Assembly: GCF_006715635.1 (NCBI RefSeq)
Contig: NZ_VFNP01000001.1
Coordinates: 1,240,001-1,304,000, forward strand
Source: Streptomyces sp. SLBN-118
GTDB taxonomy: Bacteria > Actinomycetota > Actinomycetes > Streptomycetales > Streptomycetaceae
Direction of reading: 5' to 3'
DNA: 64,000 bases
Shown: one piece after another, positions 17,914-26,882 of the stretch
How positions within the stretch are numbered: position 1 is the first letter of the stretch
Layout: every line of letters begins with the position of its first letter
Notes under the pieces: model-generated
Told to the model about the DNA's origin: nothing
Seen by the model: only the letters and a program-made list of their open reading frames with translations
Databases searched by the model: none
Position numbers and translations under genes: made by a program

Positions 17914-19002
17914 ATGAACTCAGCCGTCGTACTCCAGGCGACCACAGCCTCGGGCCCCGTGCGGGTGACCAGCCCCGCCCCCCGGGAGACCTGGCGGCAG
18001 CTGGCCGACACCGACGAGAACGCCATGGTCAGCCAGACTCCGACGTGGCTCGATTGCATCTGTGCGACGGGACCGTTCGAGGACGCCAGCCGACTGTACG
18101 AATTCGACGGAGGGAGTCAACTCGTCGTACCGCTGGCCCGGCGGCGAGGCTGGTCCGCGAGGCTGGCGGGCGAGGGTTCCTGGCCGTCGGACTGGGGTAT
18201 CGGCGGGCCGTTGGTGCCCCCCGGGGCGCCCGACGAGAGCGAGGCTCGCGTCGTCTTCGACGACCTCGCGCGGCGCCCGACGCTCCGGGTCGCCATTCGG
18301 TTGGGGCCTGGCGCCGACCCGGTGTGGGCACGGGCGGCCCCGCCGAGCTTTCATACGGAGGAACACACGACGCAGGTGCTGAACCTGGACGGCGGCTTCG
18401 GCACCGTCTGGGACCGGCGCTTCCACGGGCGCGTCCGACGTGCCGTGCGCCGAGCCGAGCGGTCCGCGATCGAGGTGGAGGTCGATCGCACGGGCAGGCT
18501 CGTGCCGGCCTTCTACCACCTGTACGAACAATCGATGGTGCGCTGGGCACGGCAACAGCACGAGCCGCTGGCCCTCGCCCGATGGCGACAGGCCCGGAGC
18601 TTCCCACGCCAGCGGCTGGAGGCCGTTGCCGAGCGGTTCGGTGAATCGTGCGTGATCTACATGGCATCGTGTTTCGGCGAGCCTGCCGCCGCGATTGTCG
18701 TCCTCCGTCACGGGCCTCATGCGAAGTACTGGCGCGGTGCGATGAACCGGGATCTCGCCCACCCTGTCCGGGCGAACTTCCTGCTCCACCAACTCGCCGT
18801 CGAGGACGCGTGTGCGGCGGGCTGCGCCTACTACCACCTGGGGGACTCCCGGCCGGGGTCCTCGCTGGCTCATTTCAAGGAGGGCTTCGGGGCCGAGAGC
18901 TACTCGACCCCCACCTTCCTGCGCGAGCGACTTCCGGTCTCGGCCGCCGATCGCGGGCTGCGGGACGTCGTCAAACGCCTGATCCGCTTCGAGGACGCCT
19001 AG
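17914..19002 (+). CDS. GNAT/FemAB-like acyl- or aminoacyl-transferase (paralogue 1)
   Basis: 362 residues, ATG with AGGAGGAGG about 5 bp upstream. The protein has a double-GNAT layout of the FemAB/BioF2-like kind. WLDCIC lies near residue 46, a central basic helix RRAVRRAERSAIEVEV near 175, then AAAIVVLRHG and a YYHLGDSRPGSSLAHFKEGFGA segment near 305-326. FemAB relatives add amino acids or acyl groups to cell-wall precursors or polysaccharides. It shares WLDCIC, DASRLY and the C-terminal F-K-G motif with the protein at 20656. It lies upstream of the flippase. Confidence 0.75.
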   Translation: MNSAVVLQATTASGPVRVTSPAPRETWRQLADTDENAMVSQTPTWLDCICATGPFEDASRLYEFDGGSQLVVPLARRRGWSARLAGEGSWPSDWGIGGPLVPPGAPDESEARVVFDDLARRPTLRVAIRLGPGADPVWARAAPPSFHTEEHTTQVLNLDGGFGTVWDRRFHGRVRRAVRRAERSAIEVEVDRTGRLVPAFYHLYEQSMVRWARQQHEPLALARWRQARSFPRQRLEAVAERFGESCVIYMASCFGEPAAAIVVLRHGPHAKYWRGAMNRDLAHPVRANFLLHQLAVEDACAAGCAYYHLGDSRPGSSLAHFKEGFGAESYSTPTFLRERLPVSAADRGLRDVVKRLIRFEDA

Positions 19003-19349
19003 CTCGGGACACGAAAACCCGTGAGAGGACGGCCCGGGGCGGGCCAGGTCGCAGACTGCCCGTCCTCGACCTAGGCTGAGGGGAACGAGGAGTTGTTGGA
19101 AAGCCAAGCTATCCGTGGCCGCCGGATGGAGTCCTCCGTAACGCGGATTCTTCGTACGGATCACCCGTCGCCTCCTTGTCCGGGCTGCGCATCACTGGGA
19201 GTCACCTTGCGCCGTCGGCAGGTCTGCTACTGCGGACACCTGAGCACCGCCCGGTGCCCTGAGGGTGATTGGGCGAGCGCTGCTGCCGACGGCCGAGCGC
19301 CCACCGCGCCGCAGGAGGCCGAGCACGTGCCCGACAACTGGCGGGCACG
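19003..19349. other. Intergenic stretch with an unconvincing small ORF
   Basis: 347 bp between the FemAB-like gene and the flippase. An open frame from a TTG at 19093 to 19353 would give 86 residues with CPGC and CYCGH motifs, but its RBS spacing is poor and it has no recognisable family. A CCTAGGCT sequence at about 19072, also present about 70 bp before the gene at 17914, may be a -10 element. Confidence 0.3.
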
Positions 19350-20648
19350 GTGAGCCCGGGACGGCAGCCCAAGGACCATCTGCTGCGCACCGGCCACGTG
19401 CTGACGTTCAACTCGCTGGTGACAGCAGCGCTCGGGGCCGGATACTGGGCGTTGGCCGCCCGCTGGTACGACACCGGTGCGGTGGGCCGCAACTACTCGG
19501 CCGTGTCGGCGATGATGCTGCTGGCCGGAGTGGGCCAACTCAACTTGACCAATGTCCTGCTCCGGTTCGTGCCCACCGCTGGGGAACGCACCCGGGCTCT
19601 TGTCTCCAAGGCCTACCTGGCAGCTTGCGTTTTCACCGCGTTCCTTGCAGGGATGTTTCTCTTCCTGGTGCCCCAGATTTCGCCAGGACTGCAGTTCCTG
19701 CGCGAGCCGCTGCTCGGGGGATGCTTCGTCCTGGCTACTGCGGCGTACGCGGTCTTCGTCATCCAGGACGGCGTGCTGACCGGCCTGCGCCGTCCGGAAT
19801 GGGTGGTGTGGGAGAACGCCGTGTTCGCGGTGGGGAAGATCGTGCTCGTCGGTTTGCTCGCCGTCGTCGCGAAGTCGACAGGAATTCTGCTGTCCTGGGC
19901 CATCGCCCTGGTCTTCGCCATCAGCCTCACCAACGGCTTCCTGTACGCCAGGGCCTTCCCCCGGCACGCCAGCAACCCGGCGGACGAACGGGCCGACCCG
20001 AGCAGACCGACGCCGGGATACGTCATGGCGGACTACGTGGCCGCGCTTTTCTGGCTCGCCGCGACCGCCCTGCTCCCGATCCTCGTTCTCAACCGCTTGG
20101 GCCCCGACCAGGCCGCCTACTTCTCGCTTGCCTGGCTCGCCGGGTTCTCGCTGTACCAGCTGAACGCGAGTATGGGTGAGTCGCTCATCGTCGAGGCAGC
20201 GAACGACCCGGCCCAATTGCCCATGCAGTGCCGCCGGGTGCTGCGTCACACCGGGATGCTGCTGCTTGCGGGAACAGTGGTGCTCTGTGCCGCGGCGCCG
20301 CTGGTACTGCGGGTGTTCGGCCCGGACTACGCCCAGAACGGGGCCGGTCTGCTCCGCCTGGTGGCTCTGTCGGCGTTTCCCAATCTGGTCATCATCACGG
20401 CCGTCAGCGCCTGCCGGGCCCAGCGCCGGATGCGCGTGCTGGTCGGAATCCTGGCCGTCGTCTGCACGCTGGCCACCGCACTGTCCTTGATGCTGCTGTC
20501 GGCACTGGGCATCGCGGGGGTCGGCGCCGGCTGGCTGATCGCCCAAACCGTGGTGGCCGCGTGGCTGTGGTGGCGGAAGCCGCTCTGGCTGCCCGTGCGG
20601 GACCGGTCGGCATCACCGACAGACGGGGGCCTGGTGGGACCGCCGTGA
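19350..20648 (+). CDS. Polysaccharide flippase (Wzx/MOP superfamily)
   Basis: 432 residues from the GTG at 19350. A reading from a TTG at 19269 adds an Arg/Cys-rich head unlike a flippase and is rejected. About 12-14 hydrophobic helices begin at residue ~15 (VLTFNSLVTAALGAGYWALA), in the typical MOP pattern with short charged loops (RPEWVVWENAVFAVGK). It should move a lipid-linked glycan from the inner to the outer face of the membrane. It sits between two FemAB-like paralogues and converges with the second one 8 bp downstream. Confidence 0.83.
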   Translation: MSPGRQPKDHLLRTGHVLTFNSLVTAALGAGYWALAARWYDTGAVGRNYSAVSAMMLLAGVGQLNLTNVLLRFVPTAGERTRALVSKAYLAACVFTAFLAGMFLFLVPQISPGLQFLREPLLGGCFVLATAAYAVFVIQDGVLTGLRRPEWVVWENAVFAVGKIVLVGLLAVVAKSTGILLSWAIALVFAISLTNGFLYARAFPRHASNPADERADPSRPTPGYVMADYVAALFWLAATALLPILVLNRLGPDQAAYFSLAWLAGFSLYQLNASMGESLIVEAANDPAQLPMQCRRVLRHTGMLLLAGTVVLCAAAPLVLRVFGPDYAQNGAGLLRLVALSAFPNLVIITAVSACRAQRRMRVLVGILAVVCTLATALSLMLLSALGIAGVGAGWLIAQTVVAAWLWWRKPLWLPVRDRSASPTDGGLVGPP

Positions 20649-20655
20649 GGCTCGC

Positions 20656-21780
20656 TCAGCTCCGCGCGGGGGTGAGACGGGACTCGACAGCCCCGCGGAT
20701 CCGGTCCAGCCGATCCTGGAGCCGAGTGAGCGGCAGGCGCTCGAGCCGGTACTCGGCGAGGTGTCTCTCGCGGGCACCGAGGTTGGTCTTGAACCGCTCC
20801 AGTGAAGCCACCCCGCCCGATTCGCCCATCTCGTAGTGGCTGCAACCGACATCACAGGCTTGCTCGACCGAGCGGAGCTGAAGGAGCTGGTTCACGCGCA
20901 GCGGACCGGCCGTCTCCTTGTCGCTGAAGCCACGCCAGTAGATGCAACTCGATCCGTGCAGCAGAACGATCGTGGCGGCCACCGGTTCACCGTCGAGGGT
21001 GGCGACCAGAATGCGGCAGGTGCCCGGGAGGGAAGCGGCAACCGCATGGAATTTGGCGAGCGGCTCCGAACGCTTGCCGCGCTCCCGGACAACAGCCGGG
21101 GGCAGGCGCCTTTCCCGCGCCCGCCGGTCGAGCCAGCGCAGGTAGAGATCGTAGAAGGCGGCGACCAGCTCGGGCGAGTGGCCGCTTTCGATGACCAAGC
21201 CGGCCTGCTCGGCCCTCCGTTCAGCCGAACGCAGGCGACTTCGCGTGTTCCTGGACCATCGCTGCGTCCACAGGACGTCCATGCCGCCCTCAAGATCCAG
21301 TACATGGACCTTCCGGGGGATGTGGACGACCCCCGGCGCCTGGTCGGGCCACGCGGGCGCAGCGGCGAAGGCAGGGCGGACGCTGGTGCGCAGTGCTCCG
21401 TCCGACGCAAGGTCGGCAAGGATCATGTCGACTTCGTGGGGGCGGACTCCTCCGGACGCCAAAATGCCGCCCGTTCCCCACCCCGGGGGAAAAGAGGCCT
21501 GCAACGAGAGTGTGCGGAACCACCTCGGCCGACGAACCATCGGCAGAACGAGCTCCCGGCCTTCGCCGGTCCGGTAGAGCCGGCTCGCGTCGTGCCAGCC
21601 ACCGACGGTGCAGATGCAGTCGAGCCATTGCGGCATGTGGAATGCCGTGGCTCCCGGGTCGGTGGCGAGCACTCGCGCCCAGGTCTCACGTGGAACCGGG
21701 CTCACGGCCCGCACCACCCCATCACCGGTGTGGACGTCCCACTCCTGGGGCTCAAGTTCGGATGCCTGGTGATGGATCAC
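20656..21780 (-). CDS. GNAT/FemAB-like acyl- or aminoacyl-transferase (paralogue 2)
   Basis: 374 residues from the GTG at 21780 (VIHHQASELEP), which has GAGGAG about 8 bp upstream; an open frame extends further upstream but is Arg-rich and shadow-like. It shares with paralogue 1 the segment PRETW...WLDCIC...DASRLY near the N terminus, the basic helix RSRLRSAERRAEQAG, VAATIVLLHGSSCIYWRG and the SHYEMGESGGVASLERFKTNLGA-like C-terminal block. The conserved Lys/Phe near the end suggests the same reaction type. Function inferred from family only. Confidence 0.75.
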   Translation of the reverse strand: MIHHQASELEPQEWDVHTGDGVVRAVSPVPRETWARVLATDPGATAFHMPQWLDCICTVGGWHDASRLYRTGEGRELVLPMVRRPRWFRTLSLQASFPPGWGTGGILASGGVRPHEVDMILADLASDGALRTSVRPAFAAAPAWPDQAPGVVHIPRKVHVLDLEGGMDVLWTQRWSRNTRSRLRSAERRAEQAGLVIESGHSPELVAAFYDLYLRWLDRRARERRLPPAVVRERGKRSEPLAKFHAVAASLPGTCRILVATLDGEPVAATIVLLHGSSCIYWRGFSDKETAGPLRVNQLLQLRSVEQACDVGCSHYEMGESGGVASLERFKTNLGARERHLAEYRLERLPLTRLQDRLDRIRGAVESRLTPARS

Positions 21781-22030
21781 GAATGGTCTCCTCACGACCC
21801 CGCCCCCGCCCCCGCGGATGGACACCACGGCCCAGTGTTCGGGCAAGCGGACCAGGAGAACTCGGAGCGTCGGCTCAAGTCTCCTGCTGCCACGATCCAT
21901 TGTCGGAACAGCTGCGGGGCCACGCAACGGGACGCCTGTACCGGTGCAGTGGCGACACTCGGCACGTGGTGTCGAGCAATGCAGCCCGTGGACACGAATG
22001 GCGGAACGTTCTGCCGGGGGCAGTGTCCGT

Positions 22031-24784
22031 TCACGTCCTCTGCCCGTCTCCGGCGGACCAGCGGTTCCCCATGAGGGATCCGTCCAGGCCTGCACTCGCC
22101 AGAGCGAGCCTGACCAGCCGGGCAGGCATGCCGGCACGGCCGGACTCCGGTACTGCAAGCAGGGCCGTCAAGGCTCTGTCGTCGGGAGCCAGGCGCGGCG
22201 CCCGGCAGACTGGACAACGACCCGGCCGGTGGCCCAGCAACCGCCCGACGGCCTCGGCGAGCCCGGCTTGGCAGGGCCGCCGGAGGACAGGAAACCCTGC
22301 TGCGCGCACAGCCCGGTCCGCGTTGCGCGGTGCACAACCGGTCTCCGCCGACTGCAGCATCGGGATATCGGTGAAACTGTCGCCCACAGCCAGCACGGGC
22401 CGCCCTCCGCGGTCGCCGAGCAGATCCATCAGACCGAGCAGGCCCGTGGCCTTGTCGATGCCCAGGGGCACAAAATCGGTCTGCATATCCCCTTGAACCA
22501 CCGAAAACCGACCGGCGCCTCCCGGCTGTGCCATGAGACGGCTGACGGTCGCCATGTCCATGGCCCTACGACGGGCACCTTTCCCGCGATATGCCCGCAC
22601 GGCCCACCGGTACTGCGAGTCCACACTCACGGACGGCACAGCCGACAGCAGCGCAGTCAAGGCGCCGTCGTGTTCGGCCACGAGCCCGACCGACCGGTCA
22701 GAGGCCGCGTCGTACGCCACGGCCCCGTACTCTGCGACCCCTCCGGACAGGCCGTACGCCCGGCACCGGTCCCTCACCTCGGGGAGGGAGCGTCCCGTGG
22801 CGAGCAGCACTCTGTATCCATGGGCGCGAAGCGCACGGAGAGCGAGCATCCCGGCCGGCGTGGAGACCGGGAAGCCCGACAGGCTTGTCTCCAGCACGCC
22901 ATCCACGTCCAGCACGCACCACGGGCCGTCCGCCACGGCATCCACATCCTGGAGGAAGAGACCTGCCAGGTACTGCTGCACAGCCCGGGACTGGGCCCGC
23001 CGCGCCTCGGCCTCGGTCATACCCACGTCAACCCCCGAATGGGCGAGCCTCTCCGCATTCCAGCCGTGCGCCACCTTGTACAGGCACCACTGTGAGGGCG
23101 GAACTGGGCTCCCGGTCAGCTTCTCATAACGGGTCAGCAGCCCGTCCCCTTCCCCGGACAGCGAGAGCGCAGCCCCTGCCAGGTCGTACGCCGCGTCGTA
23201 GGCGGCCAGGTCCAGGTGGCTGAATAGTCCTTCATGGAAGTCGACCTTGATCCATCCGTCGGCACCTTCCCGCCAGTGCCCGTAAGAGATCCGGCCGTCC
23301 ACGAGGCAGGGCGACTGCGAGCGGAGCAGAGCGCGCAGCAGGGGATCAATCAGTAGCGGGCGGAGCGGGGCCGCCAGCATTCCGCACCTGTCGGCGAAGA
23401 CCCGGGCGCCGACCTCCCACACGGGCTGACGTCCCTTGAGGAACGAGCTGCGGTCGGCCGTCACGGCCAGTCGCTGTCGACGTTGCGTGACGTATTGGAC
23501 GACGGCGTGCGGCGGCACGCGAGCGGCATCCCCGGCAGCCGCCCCCTCCCCCGATTCCTCACCCTGGCGTTCGCGCAGCAGTACCCCGTCGTGGAACCCG
23601 TAGACGCGGGGCACGAGGCTGCCCAGCTGGTCGGCGATCGCGATGGCATACCGGCCGAAATAGCCGGTCCCCGCCGCTTCCGCGACCATCTCCAGGCGCT
23701 TCTCACCGGAACCGGTGCGGACACGTGCGCTGACAGGAACCGCTACCCGCGACCAGCGGGACGGGAGCGCCGGCCGGCCCAAAGACAGTTCGATCACTTC
23801 ATGGTCGGGCAGCACATGCTCCAGGGTTCGGCGCATCGCTTCCTCGCCCATACGGGTGCGTATGTACCAGTCCGCGCCGGGGAGCACGACACTGGGGTGG
23901 CCGGCAATCAGATCCGGAAGGGAACCGTCACCGAAGGCGGCGAGCAGCATCACGATGTGTTCGTCTGGAATCCCCGCCCGGCCGAGCTGTCCGGCGACAG
24001 CCGCCAGGCTCCCGCCCGTTGTGGGCGGGTCGTCGCACAGCAGCACCAGGCCTCGGCTGTGTCCGAGGGAGCGGAGAAACTCCCTGTCGCCGCGCAGCGG
24101 CGGTTCACCCGGCCGGACGGTGCGGACACGGACATGCCGGTATCCCGCCTCGCGCAGGGCGGCTCCGGTCAGCGGAGCAAGGTAGCTGCCTGAGGTGCGC
24201 AGCCCGACGACCACGAGCTGACGGTCCCGTTCTGGATATTTCCGGGCGAAACGGGCGACGAGTTCTATGACATCGCGGGGGTGCTGGTCGAAGCTACGGA
24301 AGGAGGAAGGAGGCCGCAGCAGGCTGCCCTCCAGGAGCGCCGCAATGCGTCCGGGTACTCCCGCTGTGTGGCGGCGCAGCAGGTGTTCCACCCGCGCAAC
24401 GCACTCGACGGAACGAGTGCCGGAAGCAGACACCAGCTCGGCGATCACAGCATCCGCGAGCGCATCGGCGAGATCCTCGAAGGACGTCAGCCACGCTCTC
24501 AGTTCACGTGCTGCGGGCGATGTTGCGGCGATCGAGAGCAGGCCGCCCACGGCGCCACGCAGGGCGGTTGCGCCAGTCCCGCGCGCGCCCAGCTGCCGCG
24601 CGACCCGACTGGGCAGCCAAGCCGTCCCGTGCAGGTAGTCCTGACCCACCTGAACGATGCCCGCAGCACACAGAAAGGCATCCAGCATGTCCCCCCGGTC
24701 CGCGGCTGCCCGCAGACGGCTGTGCAGTTCCGGCACATTCGCATGCAGGTCCGGCACCGTCGGCCAGGGGACCGCACCGCTCAC
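22031..24784 (-). CDS. Trifunctional fusion: phosphoribosyltransferase, kinase-like domain, HAD phosphatase
   Basis: 917 residues, GTG start. Residues ~1-150 are helical and unrecognised. Residues ~165-340 read as a type I phosphoribosyltransferase (LVVVGLRTSGSYLAPL, then the PRPP-loop-like LVLLCDDPPTTGGSLAAV). Residues ~345-610 resemble an aminoglycoside-kinase-type lobe (LVDGRISYGHW...IKVDFHEG...AYDAAYDLAGAAL). Residues ~635-860 are a HAD phosphatase with WCVLDVDGVLE, LLATGRS, a Lys region and VGDSFTDIPML. A CPVC pair follows near 868. Such a fusion suggests synthesis of a phosphoribosyl- or nucleoside-like metabolite. Similar parts occur in the biosynthetic arm of Ter stress operons; that link is inference. 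Confidence 0.75.
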   Translation of the reverse strand: MSGAVPWPTVPDLHANVPELHSRLRAAADRGDMLDAFLCAAGIVQVGQDYLHGTAWLPSRVARQLGARGTGATALRGAVGGLLSIAATSPAARELRAWLTSFEDLADALADAVIAELVSASGTRSVECVARVEHLLRRHTAGVPGRIAALLEGSLLRPPSSFRSFDQHPRDVIELVARFARKYPERDRQLVVVGLRTSGSYLAPLTGAALREAGYRHVRVRTVRPGEPPLRGDREFLRSLGHSRGLVLLCDDPPTTGGSLAAVAGQLGRAGIPDEHIVMLLAAFGDGSLPDLIAGHPSVVLPGADWYIRTRMGEEAMRRTLEHVLPDHEVIELSLGRPALPSRWSRVAVPVSARVRTGSGEKRLEMVAEAAGTGYFGRYAIAIADQLGSLVPRVYGFHDGVLLRERQGEESGEGAAAGDAARVPPHAVVQYVTQRRQRLAVTADRSSFLKGRQPVWEVGARVFADRCGMLAAPLRPLLIDPLLRALLRSQSPCLVDGRISYGHWREGADGWIKVDFHEGLFSHLDLAAYDAAYDLAGAALSLSGEGDGLLTRYEKLTGSPVPPSQWCLYKVAHGWNAERLAHSGVDVGMTEAEARRAQSRAVQQYLAGLFLQDVDAVADGPWCVLDVDGVLETSLSGFPVSTPAGMLALRALRAHGYRVLLATGRSLPEVRDRCRAYGLSGGVAEYGAVAYDAASDRSVGLVAEHDGALTALLSAVPSVSVDSQYRWAVRAYRGKGARRRAMDMATVSRLMAQPGGAGRFSVVQGDMQTDFVPLGIDKATGLLGLMDLLGDRGGRPVLAVGDSFTDIPMLQSAETGCAPRNADRAVRAAGFPVLRRPCQAGLAEAVGRLLGHRPGRCPVCRAPRLAPDDRALTALLAVPESGRAGMPARLVRLALASAGLDGSLMGNRWSAGDGQRT

Positions 24785-25073
24785 GGCGACGGCGCCTGTC
24801 CCCCGGACAGCGACGAAAACACCTGCCGGGACGGGTAATCAGTACCTGTACAGCTCATCAGGACCTCTACCACTCCTCCCGGGGTGCTTGCGCAACTACC
24901 CGGGAATTGCCGGGATGTACACCACGAGTGACAGGCGTGCAATGCCTCCGTGTCCCATGCTATGGCTGCGCCCTCGAGCGGGCGACCGCTGAGCCGCCGA
25001 CCGGCGGCTCGGCACCGGGCTGGAGCTTTCACCCGTCGTCGCCGGGTCGAACGGATCCGCCGAAGGCACAGAC
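24785..25073. other. Intergenic region upstream of the fusion gene
   Basis: About 290 bp with no credible gene. It should hold the promoter for the minus-strand fusion gene. No inverted repeat was found apart from the hairpin that follows. Confidence 0.4.
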
Positions 25074-25104
25074 GTGCCCGGCCGCGAGGTACACGGCCGG
25101 GCAC
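25074..25104 (-). terminator. Hairpin terminator of the GH16 gene
   Basis: GTGCCCGGCCG (25074-25084) and CGGCCGGGCAC (25094-25104) are perfect 11-bp complements with a 9-nt loop, starting 14 bp past the stop of the minus-strand GH16 gene. No U-tract. Confidence 0.75.
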
Positions 25105-25118
25105 GGTCGGTCTGAGGG

Positions 25119-26384
25119 TCAGTGCTGCCAGACCCTCACATAGTCGGTCATCATGTCGGCCGGGGTCACGAGCGGACCTCCGTGCTCGGTGCTGACGCCG
25201 TTGTTCAGGATCAGGTACATCGGGGACGAGGTGATGCCGGTCGTGATCTGGCCCACCTGCTTGCCGTCGTAGTAGTACGTGACGACTCCGGGCTTCCACT
25301 CGGCTCCGTACGTGTGCCATCCGGTGAAGTCACCGGGGGCGCAGCCGCCCGGGCCGCCCGACGGGGAGTGGAAGTGGTAGCAGGCCTTGCCGCCGCCGAG
25401 GCCCTCCATGACGTCCATTTCGCCGTCTTCCGGCCAGTTCTGCCCATCGGTCCAGAAGGCGGGCCAGTTGGCGATCACCCCAGGTGACGCCGCCGGGGTG
25501 TAGATCCTGGCCTCGAAGGCGCCGTAGGTGAACTGCGCCTTGCCGTCACTCTCGACCAGGCCGGAGCGGTAGGCGTAGGTCTTGCCGTCGGTCGCCGTGG
25601 TCTGCGCCTTCTCGGCCTTGAGGTGCAGGGAGCCGCCGCTGACGCTCACCTGGGACGGGGCGTAGGCAGCCAGCTCGGCGGAGTTGACCGGCTTCGTCGT
25701 GCAGGTGGGGCAGCCCAGCCAGTTCGGGTTCCACTTAGAACCGTCGAGGCTGGTGCCGTTGAATTCGTCCCCGAAGACCTGGCGCCAGGTGCCGGGGATA
25801 CCCGCCGGTGCGGCGCCGGTCGTCGACGTGGTCTGGCTGGGGGAAGGAGCCGGCGAGGTCGACGCAGTCGGGGTGGAGCTCGGACTGGTTGTGGAGGTCG
25901 AGGTCGGGGACGGGCTGGGCGATGCGGAAGCCGTCGCGCTGGGCGTCTGAGTGGCCGTGTCGCCGGAGGTGAACGTCTTCACCGGCGAGAGGTTGTGCCA
26001 GGTGTCGTGGTACTTGTACGCGACGAAGGCGGTGTACGTGCCGGCCGGGAATGTGCGGCTGCCGGAGGTGAATGTCGTCGGCGAGGGGCTCAGTTTCGAC
26101 GCCGACGCACCGGGGAAGTCGAAGCGGGAGCCGTCCGAGGACCGCACGGCGACGGTCAGGGCCTGCACCCGGAGCGTACGAGCGGAGTGGACCGTCGCAG
26201 TCGCCGTCAGCCCGCCGCTCGGTGCCGCCGAAACGGACAGCGAGTCGACGACCACGCCGGTCGACTGCTGCGACTGGCCCGCCCATGCGGCGCTGCCCAT
26301 CGCAAGGGCCGCGAAGGAAAGTACGAGGGCGGAAATCTTCGTCCGAGTGGTCAGCTTGCGGCGGTGTCTGGAATCTCTGGGCAT
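25119..26384 (-). CDS. Secreted GH16 glycoside hydrolase with Ig-like domain and Ser/Thr/Pro linker
   Basis: 421 residues from the ATG at 26384 (MPRDSRHRRK), with GAAAGG about 9 bp upstream. Signal peptide to about residue 36 (MGSAAWAGQS). An Ig-like module (~40-135) is followed by a ~60-residue Thr/Ser/Pro linker and a GH16 catalytic domain (~195-421) with GEMDVMEGLG supplying the E-x-D-x-x-E catalytic residues, and FTGWHTYGAEWKPG. The terminal TDYVRVWQH mirrors the other GH16 protein of the window. Likely an extracellular beta-glucanase. Together the two GH16 genes bracket the glycan region. Confidence 0.9.
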   Translation of the reverse strand: MPRDSRHRRKLTTRTKISALVLSFAALAMGSAAWAGQSQQSTGVVVDSLSVSAAPSGGLTATATVHSARTLRVQALTVAVRSSDGSRFDFPGASASKLSPSPTTFTSGSRTFPAGTYTAFVAYKYHDTWHNLSPVKTFTSGDTATQTPSATASASPSPSPTSTSTTSPSSTPTASTSPAPSPSQTTSTTGAAPAGIPGTWRQVFGDEFNGTSLDGSKWNPNWLGCPTCTTKPVNSAELAAYAPSQVSVSGGSLHLKAEKAQTTATDGKTYAYRSGLVESDGKAQFTYGAFEARIYTPAASPGVIANWPAFWTDGQNWPEDGEMDVMEGLGGGKACYHFHSPSGGPGGCAPGDFTGWHTYGAEWKPGVVTYYYDGKQVGQITTGITSSPMYLILNNGVSTEHGGPLVTPADMMTDYVRVWQH

Positions 26385-26882
26385 GAATGGATGACCTTTC
26401 GCCCCCCACATCAGGCAATAGGCCTGCCATTGCACGGAGCAAAAGCGGGCTGAAGGACATGGACTCTGCGCGAGCCGAATCCGGCACGCAACCGCCTCGT
26501 TGCCCTCCCACCCGAATCCCCGAGTTCACTGACCCTCAGGACTTAAGACACAACGCCGAGTTGGCGAGACTCGGCGCCTTTTATGTGATATCCGCCATAG
26601 CGAATTACATTTCACTCAAATAGGACGAACGCGATGCAATAGAAACGCCCCATTTACGCCGAAGGTGAAGTATTACCGACCCGCCGAGAATCAGTGAGAC
26701 GCCCCACGGGGCCGACATGCGGAGAAAGACCTCGACGCCTGGGCCCGGAGTCTCTCCAGACCTCCGGTCGCCACCCGCCCAAAGCAGACATATGATCAAA
26801 AAAGCCAATGGCCAGGCCCGCCGTTGCCCAGCAGACAGCGGTGCAGTCCCCGCTGTCCGATGGTGGTAGGAGGGGGTGCGCA
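26385..26882. promoter_or_regulatory. AT-rich divergent intergenic region
   Basis: About 500 bp between the GH16 gene and the GGDEF-EAL fusion. The part at 26525-26700 is unusually AT-rich for this genome and holds the perfect hairpin at 26554-26576 followed by CCTTTT. No ORF here looks real. Probably promoters of both genes plus a terminated short transcript or leader. Confidence 0.4.
26554..26582 (+). terminator. Intrinsic terminator-like hairpin without an upstream gene
   Basis: CGCCGAGT (26554-26561), loop TGGCGAG, ACTCGGCG (26569-26576), then CCTTTT. The perfect 8-bp stem plus T-tract on the plus strand is the best textbook terminator in the window, yet the genes on both sides are divergent, so no known coding transcript ends here. 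Confidence 0.6.

Noticed and set aside
19093..19353. 86-codon ORF with CPGC and CYCGH
   Set aside because: TTG start with wrong spacing, Arg/Ala-rich end, no family; mentioned only as a doubtful intergenic ORF.
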